NCBI RefSeq assembly: GCF_907165205.1
Contig: NC_058192.1
Span: forward strand, 41,350,442-41,414,441
Source of the DNA: Coccinella septempunctata
Taxonomy: Eukaryota > Arthropoda > Insecta > Coleoptera > Coccinellidae
Direction of reading: 5' to 3'
Length of the DNA: 64,000 nucleotides
Shown here: piece after piece, positions 38,101 to 52,360 of the stretch
How positions within the stretch are numbered: the stretch's first letter is position 1
Layout of the letters: each line of letters begins with the position of its first letter
The notes under the pieces: generated by a model
The model's database searches: none
The model's input: only the letters and a program-made list of their open reading frames with translations
What the model was told of the DNA's origin: nothing
Made by a program: the position numbers and the translations under genes

Positions 38101-41100
38101 AGAGCTCTTCGAATTCAACTCAAAAAGGAAAAATGGAAAAACAATAAATTCGATTTTTTGCTAAACAGTGTCAAATATCTGAAAAATTGTTATGAAAATA
38201 TGGGTTCTCGAAAAAGCTGAATCTACTGCAAGCATTCTCGAGAGCCTATCTCCCTCCGTTCAGATTTTCATTCAGGAAATGGCAATTTTCAAAAATCGCA
38301 AAGTTAAATCTGCGATATCTCCTGTTATTTTCGTCTGTTCCATTCAGGATTTACGGTTTTGTAATCAGCGTTGATAGGGCTTCCATCCTAGCACAAAAAC
38401 CCAATTTTGAAAATCTCAATTTTTTTGGTCAAAAAGGAGCAAGGGGTTTGACCCCCCTAAAATGACCTATTTGCTCCTCTGCCTGAAAATCATGGTATCC
38501 TACTACTGTCTTAGGATATGGAGTGTACAATACTTACTTTGTTGATTCCACCAAACTAAACAGTTGATGATTCCATAGAGAATTGCACTCCAGAGAGCTC
38601 CTCGAAGTCAACTCGAAAATGAAAAATGGAAAAACAATAAATTCGATTTTTTCCTGAACACTGTCCAACATCTCAGGAATTGTTATAAAGATATGAGTTC
38701 TCGAATACGCTGAATCTATTGCAAGCATTCCTGAAAGCCTATCTCCCTCCGTTTAGATTTTCATCTTGGAAATGGCATTTTTCAAAAATCGCAAATTTGA
38801 ATCTGCGATATCTCCTGTTATTTTAGTCTGATGGAATCGGGATTTACGGTTTTGTAATCAGCGTTGATAAGGCTTCCATCCTAGCACACAAACTCAATAT
38901 TGAAAATCTCGATTTTTATTGGTCAAAAATGAGCAAGTGGTTAGACCCTCCTAAAATGACCTATTTACTCCTCTGCCTAAAAATCAGAGTGTCCTACTTC
39001 TGTCTTAGGATATGGAGTGTACAATACTTACTTCGTTGATTCCACCAAACTAAACAGTTGATGATTCCATAGAGAATTGCACTCCAGAGAGCTCTTCGAA
39101 TTCAACTCGAAAATGTAAAATGGAAAAAAATAAATTCGATTTTTTGCTAAACAGTGTCAAATATCTGAAAAATTGTTATGAAAATATGGGTTCTCGAAAA
39201 AGCTGAATCTATTGCAAGCATTTTCGAAAGCCTATCTCCCTCCGTGTAGATTTTCATCTTGGAAACGGCAATTTTCAAAAATCGCAAATTTCAATCTGCG
39301 ATATCTCCTGTTATTTTCGTCTGATGCATTCGCGATTTACGGTTTTGTTATCAGCGTTGATGAGGCTTCCATCCTAGCACAAAAACTTAATTTTGAAAAT
39401 CTCGATTTTTTTGGTCAAAAATGAGCAAGGGGTTAGACCCCCCTAAACTGACTTATTGGCTCCTCTGCCTGAAAATCATAGTGTCCTACTACTGTCTTAG
39501 GATATGGAGTGTACAATACTTACTTTATTCATTCCACCAAACTGAACAGTTGATGATTCCATAGAGAATTGCACTCCAGAGAGCTCTTCGAATTCAACTC
39601 GAAAATGTAAAATGGAAAAAAATAAATTCGATTTTTTGCTAAACAGTGTCGAATATCTGAAAAATTTATTTGAAAATATTGGTTCTCGAAAAAGCTGAAT
39701 CTATTGCAAGCATTCTCGAAAGTCTATCTCCCCCCGTTTAGATTTTCATTTTGGAAATGGCAAATTTCAAAATTCGCAAATTTCCATCTGCGATATCTCC
39801 TGCTATTTTCGTCTGATGCATTCGGGATTTACGGTTTTGTAATCATCAGCGTTGATAAGGCTTCCATCCTAGCACAAAAACCCCATTTTGAAAATCTCAA
39901 TTTTTTTGGTCAAAAATGAGCAAGGGGTTTGACCCCCCTAAAATGACCTATTTGCTCCTCTGCCTGAAAATAATGGTATCCTACTACTGTCTTAGGATAT
40001 GGAGTGTACAAAACTTACTTTGTTGATTCCACCAAACTAAACAGTTGATGATTCCGTAGAGAATTGCACTCCAGAGAGCTCCTCGAAGTCAACTCGAAAA
40101 TGAAAAATGGAATAAAAATAAATTCGATTTTTTCCTGAACACTGTCCAACATCTCAGGAATTGTTATGAAGATATGGGTTCTCGAATACGCTGAATCTAT
40201 TGCAAGCATTCCTGAAAGCCTATCTCCCTCCGTTTAGATTTTCATCTTGGAAATGGCATTTTTCAAAAATCGCAAATTTCAATCTGCGATATCTCCTGTT
40301 ATTTTCGTCTGTTCTATTCGGGATTTACGGTTTTGTAATCAGCGTTGATAGGGCTTCCATCCTAGCACAAAAACCCAATTTTGAAAATCTCAATTTTTTT
40401 GGTCAAAAAGGAGCAAGGGGTTTGACCCCCCTAAAATGACCTATTTGCTCCTCTGCCTGAAAATCATGGTATCCTACTACTGTCTTAGGATATGGAGTGT
40501 ACAATACTTACTTTGTTGATTCCACCACACTAAACAGTTGATGATTCCATAGAGAATTGCACTCCAGAGAGCTCCTCGAAGTCAACTCGAAAATGAAAAA
40601 TGGAAAAACAATAAATTCGATTTTTTCCTGAACACTGTCCAACATCTCAGGAATTGTTATAAAGATATGAGTTCTCGAATACGCTGAATCTATTGCAAGC
40701 ATTCCTGAAAGCCTATCTCCCTCCGTTTAGATTTTCATCTTGGAAATGGCATTTTTCAAAAATCGCAAATTTGAATCTGCGATATCTCCTGTTATTTTAG
40801 TCTGATGGAATCGGGATTTACGGTTTTGTAATCATCAGCGTTGATAAGGCTTCCATCCTAGCACACAAACTCAATATTGAAAATCTCGATTTTTATTGGT
40901 CAAAAATGAGCAAGTGGTTAGACCCTCCTAAAATGACCTATTTACTCCTCTGCCTAAAAATCAGAGTGTCCTACTACTGTCTTAGGATATGGAGTGTACA
41001 ATACTTACTTCGTTGATTCCACCAAACTAAACAGTTGATGATTCCATAGAGAATTGCACTCCAGAGAGCTCTTCGAATTCAACTCGAAAATGTAAAATGG

Positions 41101-41517
41101 AAAAAAATAAATTCGATTTTTTGCTAAACAGTGTCGAATATCTGAAAAATTTATTTGAAAATATTGGTTCTCGAAAAAGCTGAATCTATTGCAAGCATTC
41201 TCGAAAGCCTATCTCCCTCCGTTTAGATTTTCATTTTAGAAATGGCAATTTTCAAAATTCGCAAATTTCCATCTGCGATATCTCCTGCTATTTTCGTCTG
41301 ATGCATTCGGGATTTACGGTTTTGTAATCATCAGCTTTGATAAGGCTTCCATCCTAGCACAAAAACCCCATTTTGAAAATCTCAATTTTTTTGGTCAAAA
41401 ATGAGCAAGGGGTTTGACCCCCCTAAAATGACCTATTTGCTCCTCTGCCTGAAAATAATGGTATCCTACTACTGTCTTAGGATATGGAGTGTACAATACT
41501 TACTTTGTTGATTCCAC
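35141..41517. repeat. First copy of 6.4-kb near-identical tandem duplication
   Basis: This segment reappears at 41841-48217, offset exactly 6,700 bp. It spans 13 or more monomers, including a ~278-bp deleted unit, 105-codon-frame units with a one-base T deletion (CGATTTTTTGGTC) and GTAATCATCAGC units. Comparing the two copies by eye I found only two substitutions (35949 T versus 42649 A; 37126 C versus 43826 T). The start is set where GATGAGG versus GATAAGG stops differing. Confidence 0.9.
37861..38138. repeat. Internally deleted monomer, ~278 bp
   Basis: The short-monomer junction (CAGCTTCCATCCTTCAGAGAGC) is again present. It also has unusual CTCAAAAAGGAAAAATGG and CACTGTCGGATATC variants, all repeated at 44561-44838. 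Confidence 0.85.
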
Positions 41518-41840
41518 CACACTAAACAGTTGATGATTCCATAGAGAATTGCACTCCAGAGAGCTCCTCGAAGTCAACTCGAAAATGAAAAATGGAAAAA
41601 CAATAAATTCGATTTTTTCCTGAACACTGTCCAACATCTCAGGAATTGTTATAAAGATATGAGTTCTCGAATACGCTGAATCTATTGCAAGCATTCCTGA
41701 AAGCCTATCTCCCTCCGTTTAGATTTTCATCTTGGAAATGGCATTTTTCAAAAATCGCAAATTTGAATCTGCGATATCTCCTGTTATTTTAGTCTGATGG
41801 AATCGGGATTTACGGTTTTGTAATCATCAGCGTTGATAAG

Positions 41841-44800
41841 GCTTCCATCCTAGCACAAAAACTCAATTTTGAAAATCTCGATTTTTTTGGTCAAAAATGA
41901 GCAAGGGGTTAGACCCCCCTAAAAGGACCTATTTGCTCCTCTGCCTAAAAATCAGAGTGTCCTACTACTGTCTTAGGATATGGAGTGTAAAATACTTACC
42001 TTGTTGATTCCACCAAACTAAACAGTTGATGATTCCATATAGAATTGCACTCCAGAGAGCTCTTCGAATTCAACTCGAAAATGGAAAATGGAAAAAAAAA
42101 TAATTCGATTTTTTGCTAAACAGTGTCAAATATCTGAAAAATTGTTATGAAAATATGGGTTCTCGAAAAAGCTGAATCTATTGCAAGCATTCTCGAGAGC
42201 CTATCTCCCTCCGTGTAGATTTTCATCTTGGAAACGGCAATTTTCAAAAATCGCAAATTTCAATCTGCGATATCTCCTGTTATTTTCGTCTGATGCATTC
42301 GCGATTTACGGTTTTGTTATCAGCGTTGATGAGGCTTCCATCCTAGCACAAAAACTTAATTTTGAAAATCTCGATTTTTTTGGTCAAAAATGAGCAAGGG
42401 GTTAGACCCCCCTAAAATGACTTATTGGCTCCTCTGCCTGAAAATCATAGTGTCCTACTACTGTCTTAGGATATGGAGTGTACAATACTTACTTTATTGA
42501 TTCCACCAAACTGAACAGTTGATGATTCCATAGAGAATTGCACTCCAGGGAGCTCTTGGAATTTAACTCGAAAATTAAAAATGGAAAAAATATAAATTCC
42601 ATTTTTTGCTAAACAGTGTCAAATATCTGAAAAATTGTTATGAAAATAAGGGTTCTCGAAAAAGCTGAATCTATTGCAAGCATTCTCGAGAGCCGATCTC
42701 CCTCCGTTTAGATTTTCATCTTGGAAATGGCAATTTTCAAAAATCGCAAATTTCAATCTGCGATATCTCCTGTTATTTTCGTCTGATGCATTCGCGATTT
42801 ACGGTTTCGTTATCAGCGTTGATAAGGCTTCCGTCCTAGCACACAAACTCAATTTTGAAAATCTCGATTTTTTTGGTCAAAAATGAGCAAGGGGTTTGAC
42901 CCCTCTAAAATGACCTATTTGCTCCTCTGCCTGAAAATCATGGTATCCTACTACTGTCTTAGGATATGGAGTGTACAATACTTACTTTGTTGATTCCACC
43001 AAACTAAACAGTTGATGATTCCATAGAGAATTGCACTCCAGAGAGCTCCTCGAAGTCAACTCGAAAATGAAAAATGGAAAAACAATGAATTCGATTTTTT
43101 CCTGAACACTGTCCAACATCTCAGAAATTGTTATAAAGATATGAGTTCTCGAATACGCTGAATCTATTGCAAGCATTCCTGAAAGCCTATCTCCCTCCGT
43201 TTAGATTTTCATCTTGGAAATGGCATTTTTCAAAAATCGCAAATTTGAATCTGCGATAGCTCCTGCTATATTCGTCTGATGCATTCGAGATTTAAGGTTT
43301 TGTAATCAGCGTTGATAAGGCTTCCATCCTAGCACACAAACTCAATTTTGAAAATCTCAATTTTTTTGTTCAAAAATGAGCAAGGGGTTAGAACCCCCTA
43401 AAATGACCTATTTGCTCCTCTGCCTAAAAATCAGGGTGTCCTACTACTGTCTTAGGATATGGAGTGTACAATACTTACTTTGTTGATTCCACCAAACTAA
43501 ACAGTTGATGATTCCATAGAGAATTGCACTCCAGAGAGCTCTTCGAATTCAACTCGAAAATGAAAAATGGAAAAAAAATAAATTAGATTTTTTGCTAAAC
43601 AGTGTCAAATATCTGAAAAATTGTTATGAAAATATGGGTTCTCGAAAAAGCTGAATCTATTGCAAGCATTCTCGAGAGCCTATCTCACTCCGTTTAGATT
43701 TTCATTTTGGAAATGTCAATTTTCAAAAATCGCAAATTTCAATCTGCGATATCTCCTGTTATTTTCGTCTGATGCATTCGCGATTTACGGTTTCGTTATC
43801 AGCGTTGATAAGGCTTCCATCCTAGTACACAAACTCAATTTTGAAAATCTCGATTTTTTGGTCAAAAATGAGCAAGGGGTTAGACCCCCTAAAAGGACCT
43901 ATTTGCTCCTCTGCCTGAAAATCAGAGTGTCCTACTACTGTCTTAGGATATGGAGTGTACAATACTTACTTTGTTGATTATACCAAACAAAACAGTTGAT
44001 GATTCCATAGAGAATTGCACTCCAGAGAGCTCTTCGAATTCAACGCGAAAATGAAAAATGGGAAAACAATATATTCGATTTTTTGCTAAACAGTGTCGAA
44101 TATCTGAAAAATTATTATGAAAATATGGGTTCTCGAAAAAGCTGAATCTATTGCAAGCATTCTCGAGAGCCTATCTTTCTTCGTTTAGATTTTCATTTTG
44201 GAAATGGCAATTTTCAAAAATCGCAAATTTCAATCTGCGATATCTCCTGTTATTTTCGTCTGATGCATTCGGGATTTACGGTTTTGTAATCAGCGTTGAT
44301 GAGGCTTCCATCCTAGCACACAAACTCAATTTTGAAAATCTCGATTTTTTTGGTCAAAAATGAGCAAGGGGTTAGACCCCCCTAAAAGGACCTATTTGCT
44401 CCTCTGCCTAAAAATCAGAGTGTCCTACTACTGTCTTAGGATATGGAGTGTAAAATACTTACCATGTTGATTCCACCAAACTAAACAGTTGATGATTCCA
44501 TATAGAATTGCACTCCAGAGAGCTCTTCGAATTCAACTCGAAAATGAAAAATGGAAAAAAAAATAATTCGATTTTTTGCTAAACACTGTCGGATATCTGA
44601 AAAATTGTTATGAAAATATGGGTTCTCGAAAAAGCTGAATCTATTGCAGGCATTTTCGAAAGCCTATCTCCCTCCGTGTAGATTTTCATCTTGGAAACGG
44701 CAATTTTCAAAAATCGCAAATTTCAATCTGCGATATCTCCTGTTATTTTCGTCTGATGCATTCGGGATTAACGGTTTTGTAATCAGCTTCCATCCTTCAG

Positions 44801-47800
44801 AGAGCTCTTCGAATTCAACTCAAAAAGGAAAAATGGAAAAACAATAAATTCGATTTTTTGCTAAACAGTGTCAAATATCTGAAAAATTGTTATGAAAATA
44901 TGGGTTCTCGAAAAAGCTGAATCTACTGCAAGCATTCTCGAGAGCCTATCTCCCTCCGTTCAGATTTTCATTCAGGAAATGGCAATTTTCAAAAATCGCA
45001 AAGTTAAATCTGCGATATCTCCTGTTATTTTCGTCTGTTCCATTCAGGATTTACGGTTTTGTAATCAGCGTTGATAGGGCTTCCATCCTAGCACAAAAAC
45101 CCAATTTTGAAAATCTCAATTTTTTTGGTCAAAAAGGAGCAAGGGGTTTGACCCCCCTAAAATGACCTATTTGCTCCTCTGCCTGAAAATCATGGTATCC
45201 TACTACTGTCTTAGGATATGGAGTGTACAATACTTACTTTGTTGATTCCACCAAACTAAACAGTTGATGATTCCATAGAGAATTGCACTCCAGAGAGCTC
45301 CTCGAAGTCAACTCGAAAATGAAAAATGGAAAAACAATAAATTCGATTTTTTCCTGAACACTGTCCAACATCTCAGGAATTGTTATAAAGATATGAGTTC
45401 TCGAATACGCTGAATCTATTGCAAGCATTCCTGAAAGCCTATCTCCCTCCGTTTAGATTTTCATCTTGGAAATGGCATTTTTCAAAAATCGCAAATTTGA
45501 ATCTGCGATATCTCCTGTTATTTTAGTCTGATGGAATCGGGATTTACGGTTTTGTAATCAGCGTTGATAAGGCTTCCATCCTAGCACACAAACTCAATAT
45601 TGAAAATCTCGATTTTTATTGGTCAAAAATGAGCAAGTGGTTAGACCCTCCTAAAATGACCTATTTACTCCTCTGCCTAAAAATCAGAGTGTCCTACTTC
45701 TGTCTTAGGATATGGAGTGTACAATACTTACTTCGTTGATTCCACCAAACTAAACAGTTGATGATTCCATAGAGAATTGCACTCCAGAGAGCTCTTCGAA
45801 TTCAACTCGAAAATGTAAAATGGAAAAAAATAAATTCGATTTTTTGCTAAACAGTGTCAAATATCTGAAAAATTGTTATGAAAATATGGGTTCTCGAAAA
45901 AGCTGAATCTATTGCAAGCATTTTCGAAAGCCTATCTCCCTCCGTGTAGATTTTCATCTTGGAAACGGCAATTTTCAAAAATCGCAAATTTCAATCTGCG
46001 ATATCTCCTGTTATTTTCGTCTGATGCATTCGCGATTTACGGTTTTGTTATCAGCGTTGATGAGGCTTCCATCCTAGCACAAAAACTTAATTTTGAAAAT
46101 CTCGATTTTTTTGGTCAAAAATGAGCAAGGGGTTAGACCCCCCTAAACTGACTTATTGGCTCCTCTGCCTGAAAATCATAGTGTCCTACTACTGTCTTAG
46201 GATATGGAGTGTACAATACTTACTTTATTCATTCCACCAAACTGAACAGTTGATGATTCCATAGAGAATTGCACTCCAGAGAGCTCTTCGAATTCAACTC
46301 GAAAATGTAAAATGGAAAAAAATAAATTCGATTTTTTGCTAAACAGTGTCGAATATCTGAAAAATTTATTTGAAAATATTGGTTCTCGAAAAAGCTGAAT
46401 CTATTGCAAGCATTCTCGAAAGTCTATCTCCCCCCGTTTAGATTTTCATTTTGGAAATGGCAAATTTCAAAATTCGCAAATTTCCATCTGCGATATCTCC
46501 TGCTATTTTCGTCTGATGCATTCGGGATTTACGGTTTTGTAATCATCAGCGTTGATAAGGCTTCCATCCTAGCACAAAAACCCCATTTTGAAAATCTCAA
46601 TTTTTTTGGTCAAAAATGAGCAAGGGGTTTGACCCCCCTAAAATGACCTATTTGCTCCTCTGCCTGAAAATAATGGTATCCTACTACTGTCTTAGGATAT
46701 GGAGTGTACAAAACTTACTTTGTTGATTCCACCAAACTAAACAGTTGATGATTCCGTAGAGAATTGCACTCCAGAGAGCTCCTCGAAGTCAACTCGAAAA
46801 TGAAAAATGGAATAAAAATAAATTCGATTTTTTCCTGAACACTGTCCAACATCTCAGGAATTGTTATGAAGATATGGGTTCTCGAATACGCTGAATCTAT
46901 TGCAAGCATTCCTGAAAGCCTATCTCCCTCCGTTTAGATTTTCATCTTGGAAATGGCATTTTTCAAAAATCGCAAATTTCAATCTGCGATATCTCCTGTT
47001 ATTTTCGTCTGTTCTATTCGGGATTTACGGTTTTGTAATCAGCGTTGATAGGGCTTCCATCCTAGCACAAAAACCCAATTTTGAAAATCTCAATTTTTTT
47101 GGTCAAAAAGGAGCAAGGGGTTTGACCCCCCTAAAATGACCTATTTGCTCCTCTGCCTGAAAATCATGGTATCCTACTACTGTCTTAGGATATGGAGTGT
47201 ACAATACTTACTTTGTTGATTCCACCACACTAAACAGTTGATGATTCCATAGAGAATTGCACTCCAGAGAGCTCCTCGAAGTCAACTCGAAAATGAAAAA
47301 TGGAAAAACAATAAATTCGATTTTTTCCTGAACACTGTCCAACATCTCAGGAATTGTTATAAAGATATGAGTTCTCGAATACGCTGAATCTATTGCAAGC
47401 ATTCCTGAAAGCCTATCTCCCTCCGTTTAGATTTTCATCTTGGAAATGGCATTTTTCAAAAATCGCAAATTTGAATCTGCGATATCTCCTGTTATTTTAG
47501 TCTGATGGAATCGGGATTTACGGTTTTGTAATCATCAGCGTTGATAAGGCTTCCATCCTAGCACACAAACTCAATATTGAAAATCTCGATTTTTATTGGT
47601 CAAAAATGAGCAAGTGGTTAGACCCTCCTAAAATGACCTATTTACTCCTCTGCCTAAAAATCAGAGTGTCCTACTACTGTCTTAGGATATGGAGTGTACA
47701 ATACTTACTTCGTTGATTCCACCAAACTAAACAGTTGATGATTCCATAGAGAATTGCACTCCAGAGAGCTCTTCGAATTCAACTCGAAAATGTAAAATGG

Positions 47801-48217
47801 AAAAAAATAAATTCGATTTTTTGCTAAACAGTGTCGAATATCTGAAAAATTTATTTGAAAATATTGGTTCTCGAAAAAGCTGAATCTATTGCAAGCATTC
47901 TCGAAAGCCTATCTCCCTCCGTTTAGATTTTCATTTTAGAAATGGCAATTTTCAAAATTCGCAAATTTCCATCTGCGATATCTCCTGCTATTTTCGTCTG
48001 ATGCATTCGGGATTTACGGTTTTGTAATCATCAGCTTTGATAAGGCTTCCATCCTAGCACAAAAACCCCATTTTGAAAATCTCAATTTTTTTGGTCAAAA
48101 ATGAGCAAGGGGTTTGACCCCCCTAAAATGACCTATTTGCTCCTCTGCCTGAAAATAATGGTATCCTACTACTGTCTTAGGATATGGAGTGTACAATACT
48201 TACTTTGTTGATTCCAC
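41841..48217. repeat. Second copy of 6.4-kb near-identical tandem duplication
   Basis: See the first copy for shared content. The match ends near 48217, where CCACCAAAC replaces CCACCACAC at the corresponding 41517-41520. The 323 bp between the copies (41518-41840) is ordinary satellite. The offset of 6,700 bp is close to 13.6 monomers because short units are included. Confidence 0.9.
44561..44838. repeat. Internally deleted monomer, ~278 bp (duplicate)
   Basis: An exact-looking copy of 37861-38138 inside the 6.7-kb duplication. Confidence 0.85.
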
Positions 48218-51200
48218 CAAACTAAACAGTTGATGATTCCGTAGAGAATTGCACTCCAGAGAGCTCCTCGAAGTCAACTCGAAAATGAAAAATGGAATAA
48301 AAATAAATTCGATTTTTTCTTGAACACTGTCCAACATCTCAGGAATTGTTATGAAGATATGGGTTCTCGAAAACGCTGAATCTATTGCAAGCATTCCTGA
48401 AAGCCTATCTCCCTCCGTTTAGATTTTCATCTTGGAAATGGCATTTTTCCAAAATCGCAAATTTCAATCTGCGATATCTCCTGTGATTTTCGTCTGATGC
48501 ATTCGGGATTTACGGTTTTGTAATCAGCGTTGATGAGGCTTCCATCCTAGCGCACAAACTCAATTTCGAAAATCTCGATTTTATTTTGGTCAAAAATGAG
48601 CAAGGGTTTAGACCCCCCTAAAATGACTTATTGGCTCCTCTGCCTGAAAATCATGGTGTCCTACTACTGTCTTAGGATATGGAGTGTACAATACTTACTT
48701 TGTTGATTCCACCAAACTAAACAGTTGATGATTCCATACAGAATTGCACTCCAGAGAGCTCTTCGAATTCAACTCGAAAATGAAAAATGGAAAAACAATA
48801 AATTCGATTTTTTGCTAAACAGTGTCAAATATCTGAAAAATTGTTATGAAAATATGGGTTCTCGACAAAGCTGAATCTATTGCAAGCATTCTCGAGAGAC
48901 TATCTCACTCCGTTTAGATTTTCGTTTTGGAAATGGCAATTTTCAAAAATCGCAAATTTCAATCTGCGATATCTCCTGCTATATTCGTCTGATGCATTCG
49001 AGATTTAAGGTCTTGTAATCAGCGTTGATAAGGCTTCCATCCTAGCACACAAACTCAATTTTGAAAATCTCAATTTTTTTGTTCAAAAATGAGCAAGGGG
49101 TTAGAACCCCCTAAAATGACCTATTTGCTCCTCTGCCTAAAAATCAGGGTGTCCTACTACTGTCTTAGGATATGGAGTGTACAATACTTACTTTGTTGAT
49201 TCCACCAAACTAAACAGTTGATGATTCCATAGAGAATTGCACTCCAGAGAGCTCTTCGAATTCAACTCGAAAATGAAAAATGGAAAAACAATAAATTCGA
49301 TTTTTTGCTAAACAGTGTCAAATATCTGAAAAATTGTTATGAAAATATGGGTTCTCGAAAAAGCTGAATCTATTGCAAGCATTCTCGAGAGCCTATCTCA
49401 CTCCGTTTAGATTTTCATTTTGGAAATGTCAATTTTCAAAAATCGCAAATTTCAATCTGCGATATCTCCTGTGATTTTCTTCTGATGCATTCGGGATTTA
49501 CGGTTTTGTAATCAGCGTTGATGAGGCTTCCATCCTAGCGCACAAACTCAATTTCGAAAATCTCGATTTTTTTGGTCAAAAATGAGCAAGGGGTTAGACC
49601 CCCCTAAAATGACCTATTTGCTCCTCTGCCTGAAAATCATGGTATCCTACTACTGTCTTAGGATATGGAGTGTACAATACTTACTTTGTTGATTCCACCA
49701 AACTAAACAGTTGATGATTCCGTAGAGAATTGCAGTCCAGAGAGCTCCTCGAAGTCAACTCGAAAATGAAAAATGGAATAAAAATAAATTCGATTTTTTC
49801 CTGAACACTGTCCAACATCTCAGGAATTGTTATGAAGATATGGGTTCTCGAATACGCTGAATCTATTGCAAGCATTCCTGAAAGCCTATCTCCCTCCGTT
49901 TAGATTTTCATCTTGGAAATGGCATTTTTCAAAAATCGCAAATTTTAATCTGCGATTGCTCCTGCTATATTCGTCTGATGCATTCGAGATTTAAGGTTTT
50001 GTAATCAGCGTTGATAAGGCTTCCATCCTAGCACACAAACTCAATTTTGAAAATCTCAATTTTTTTGGTCAAAAAGGAGCAAGGGGTTTGACCCCCCTAA
50101 AATGACCTATTTGCTCCTCTGCCTGAAAATCATGGTATCCTACTACTGTCTTAGGATATGGAGTGTACAATACTTACTTTGTTGATTCCACCAAACTAAA
50201 CAGTTGATGATTCCGTAGAGAATTGCACTCCAGAGAGCTCCTCGAAGTCAACTCGAAAATGAAAAATGGAATAAAAATAAATTCGATTTTTTCCTGAACA
50301 CTGTCCAACATCTCAGGAATTGTTATAAAGATATGAGTTCTCGAATACGCTGAATCTATTGCAAGCATTCCTGAAAGCCTATCTCCCTCCGTTTAGATTT
50401 TCATCTTGGAAATGGCATTTTTCAAAAATCGCAAATTTGAATCTGCGATATCTCCTGTTATTTTAGTCTGATGGAATCGGGATTTACGGTTTTGTAATCA
50501 GCGTTGATAAGGCTTCCATCCTAGCACACAAACTCAATATTGAAAATCTCGATTTTTATTGGTCAAAAATGAGCAAGTGGTTAGACCCTCCTAAAATGAC
50601 CTATTTACCCCTCTGCCTAAAAATCAGAGTGTCCTACTACTGTCTTAGGATATGGAGTGTACAATACTTACTTCGTTGATTCCACCAAACTAAACAGTTG
50701 ATGATTCCATAGAGAATTGCACTCCAGAGAGCTCTTCGAATTCAACTCGAAAATGTAAAATGGAAAAAAATTAATTCGATTTTTTGCTAAACAGTGTCAA
50801 ATATCTGAAAAATTGTTATGAAAATATTGGTTCCCGAAAAAGCTGAATCTATTGCAAGCATTCTCGAAAGCCTATCTCCCTCCGTTTAGATTTTCATTTT
50901 GGAAATGGCAATTTTCAAAATTCGCAAATTTCCATCTGCGATATCTCCTGCTATTTTCGTCTGATGCATTCGGGATTTACGGTTTTGTAATCATCAGCGT
51001 TGATAAGGCTTCCATCCTAGCACAAAAACCCCATTTTGAAAATCTCAATTTTTTTGGTCAAAAATGAGCAAGGGGTTTGACCCCCCTAAAATGACCTATT
51101 TGCTCCTCTGCCTGAAAATAATGGTATCCTACTACTGTCTTAGGATATGGAGTGTACAATACTTACTTTGTTGATTCCACCAAACTAAACAGTTGATGAT

Positions 51201-52329
51201 TCCGTAGAGAATTGCACTCCAGAGAGCTCCTCGAAGTCAACTCGAAAATGAAAAATGGAATAAAAATAAATTCGATTTTTTCCTGAACACTGTCCAACAT
51301 CTCAGGAATTGTTATGAAGATATGGGTTCTCGAATACGCTGAATCTATTGCAAGCATTCCTGAAAGCCTATCTCCCTCCGTTTAGATTTTCATCTTGGAA
51401 ATGGCATTTTTCAAAAATCGCAAATTTGAATCTGCGATTGCTCCTGCTATATTCGTCTGATGCATTCGAGATTTAAGGTTTTGTAATCAGCGTTGACAAG
51501 GCTTCCATCCTAGCACACAAACTCAATTTTGAAAATCTCAATTTTTTTGTTCAAAAATGAGCAAGGGGTTAGAACCCCCTAAAATGACCTATTTGCTCCT
51601 CTGCCTAAAAATCAGGGTGTCCTACTACTGTCTTAGGATATGGAGTGTACAATACTTACTTTGTTGATTCCACCAAACTAAACAGTTGATGATTCCATAG
51701 AGAATTGCACTCCAGAGAGCTCTTCGAATTCAACTCGAAAATGAAAAATGGAAAAACAATAAATTCGATTTTTTGCTAAACAGTGTCGAATATCTGAAAA
51801 ATTGTTATGAAAATATGGGTTCTCGAAAAAGCTGAATCTATTGCAAGCATTCTCGAGAGCCTATCTCACTCCGTTTAGATTTTCATTTTGGAAATGTCAA
51901 TTTTCAAAGATCGCAAATTTCAATCTGCGATATCTCCTGTGATTTTCGTCTGATGCATTCGGGATTTACGGTTTTGTAATCAGCGTTGATGAGGCTTCCA
52001 TCCTAGCGCACGAACTCAATTTCGAAAATCTCGATTTTTTTTTGGTCAAAAATGAGCAAGGGGTTAGACCCCCCTAAAATGACTTATTGGCTCCTCTGCC
52101 TGAAAATCATGGTGTCCTACTACTGTCTTAGGATATGGAGTGTACAATACTTACTTTGTTGATTCCACCAAACTAAACAGTTGATGATTCCATACAGAAT
52201 TGCACTCCAGAGAGCTCTTCGAATTCAACTCGAAAATGAAAAATGGAAAAACAATAAATTCGATTTTTTGCTAAACAGTGTCAAATATCTGAAAAATTGT
52301 TATGAAAATATGGGTTCTCGAAAAAGCTG

Positions 52330-52360
52330 AATCTATTGCAAGTATTCTCTCTCCGTTTAG
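52330..52360. repeat. Monomer with 13-bp deletion
   Basis: CAAGTATTCTCTCTCCG replaces the usual CAAGCATTCTCGAGAGCCTATCTCACTCCG, a deletion between short CTC repeats that shortens this unit. Confidence 0.75.
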
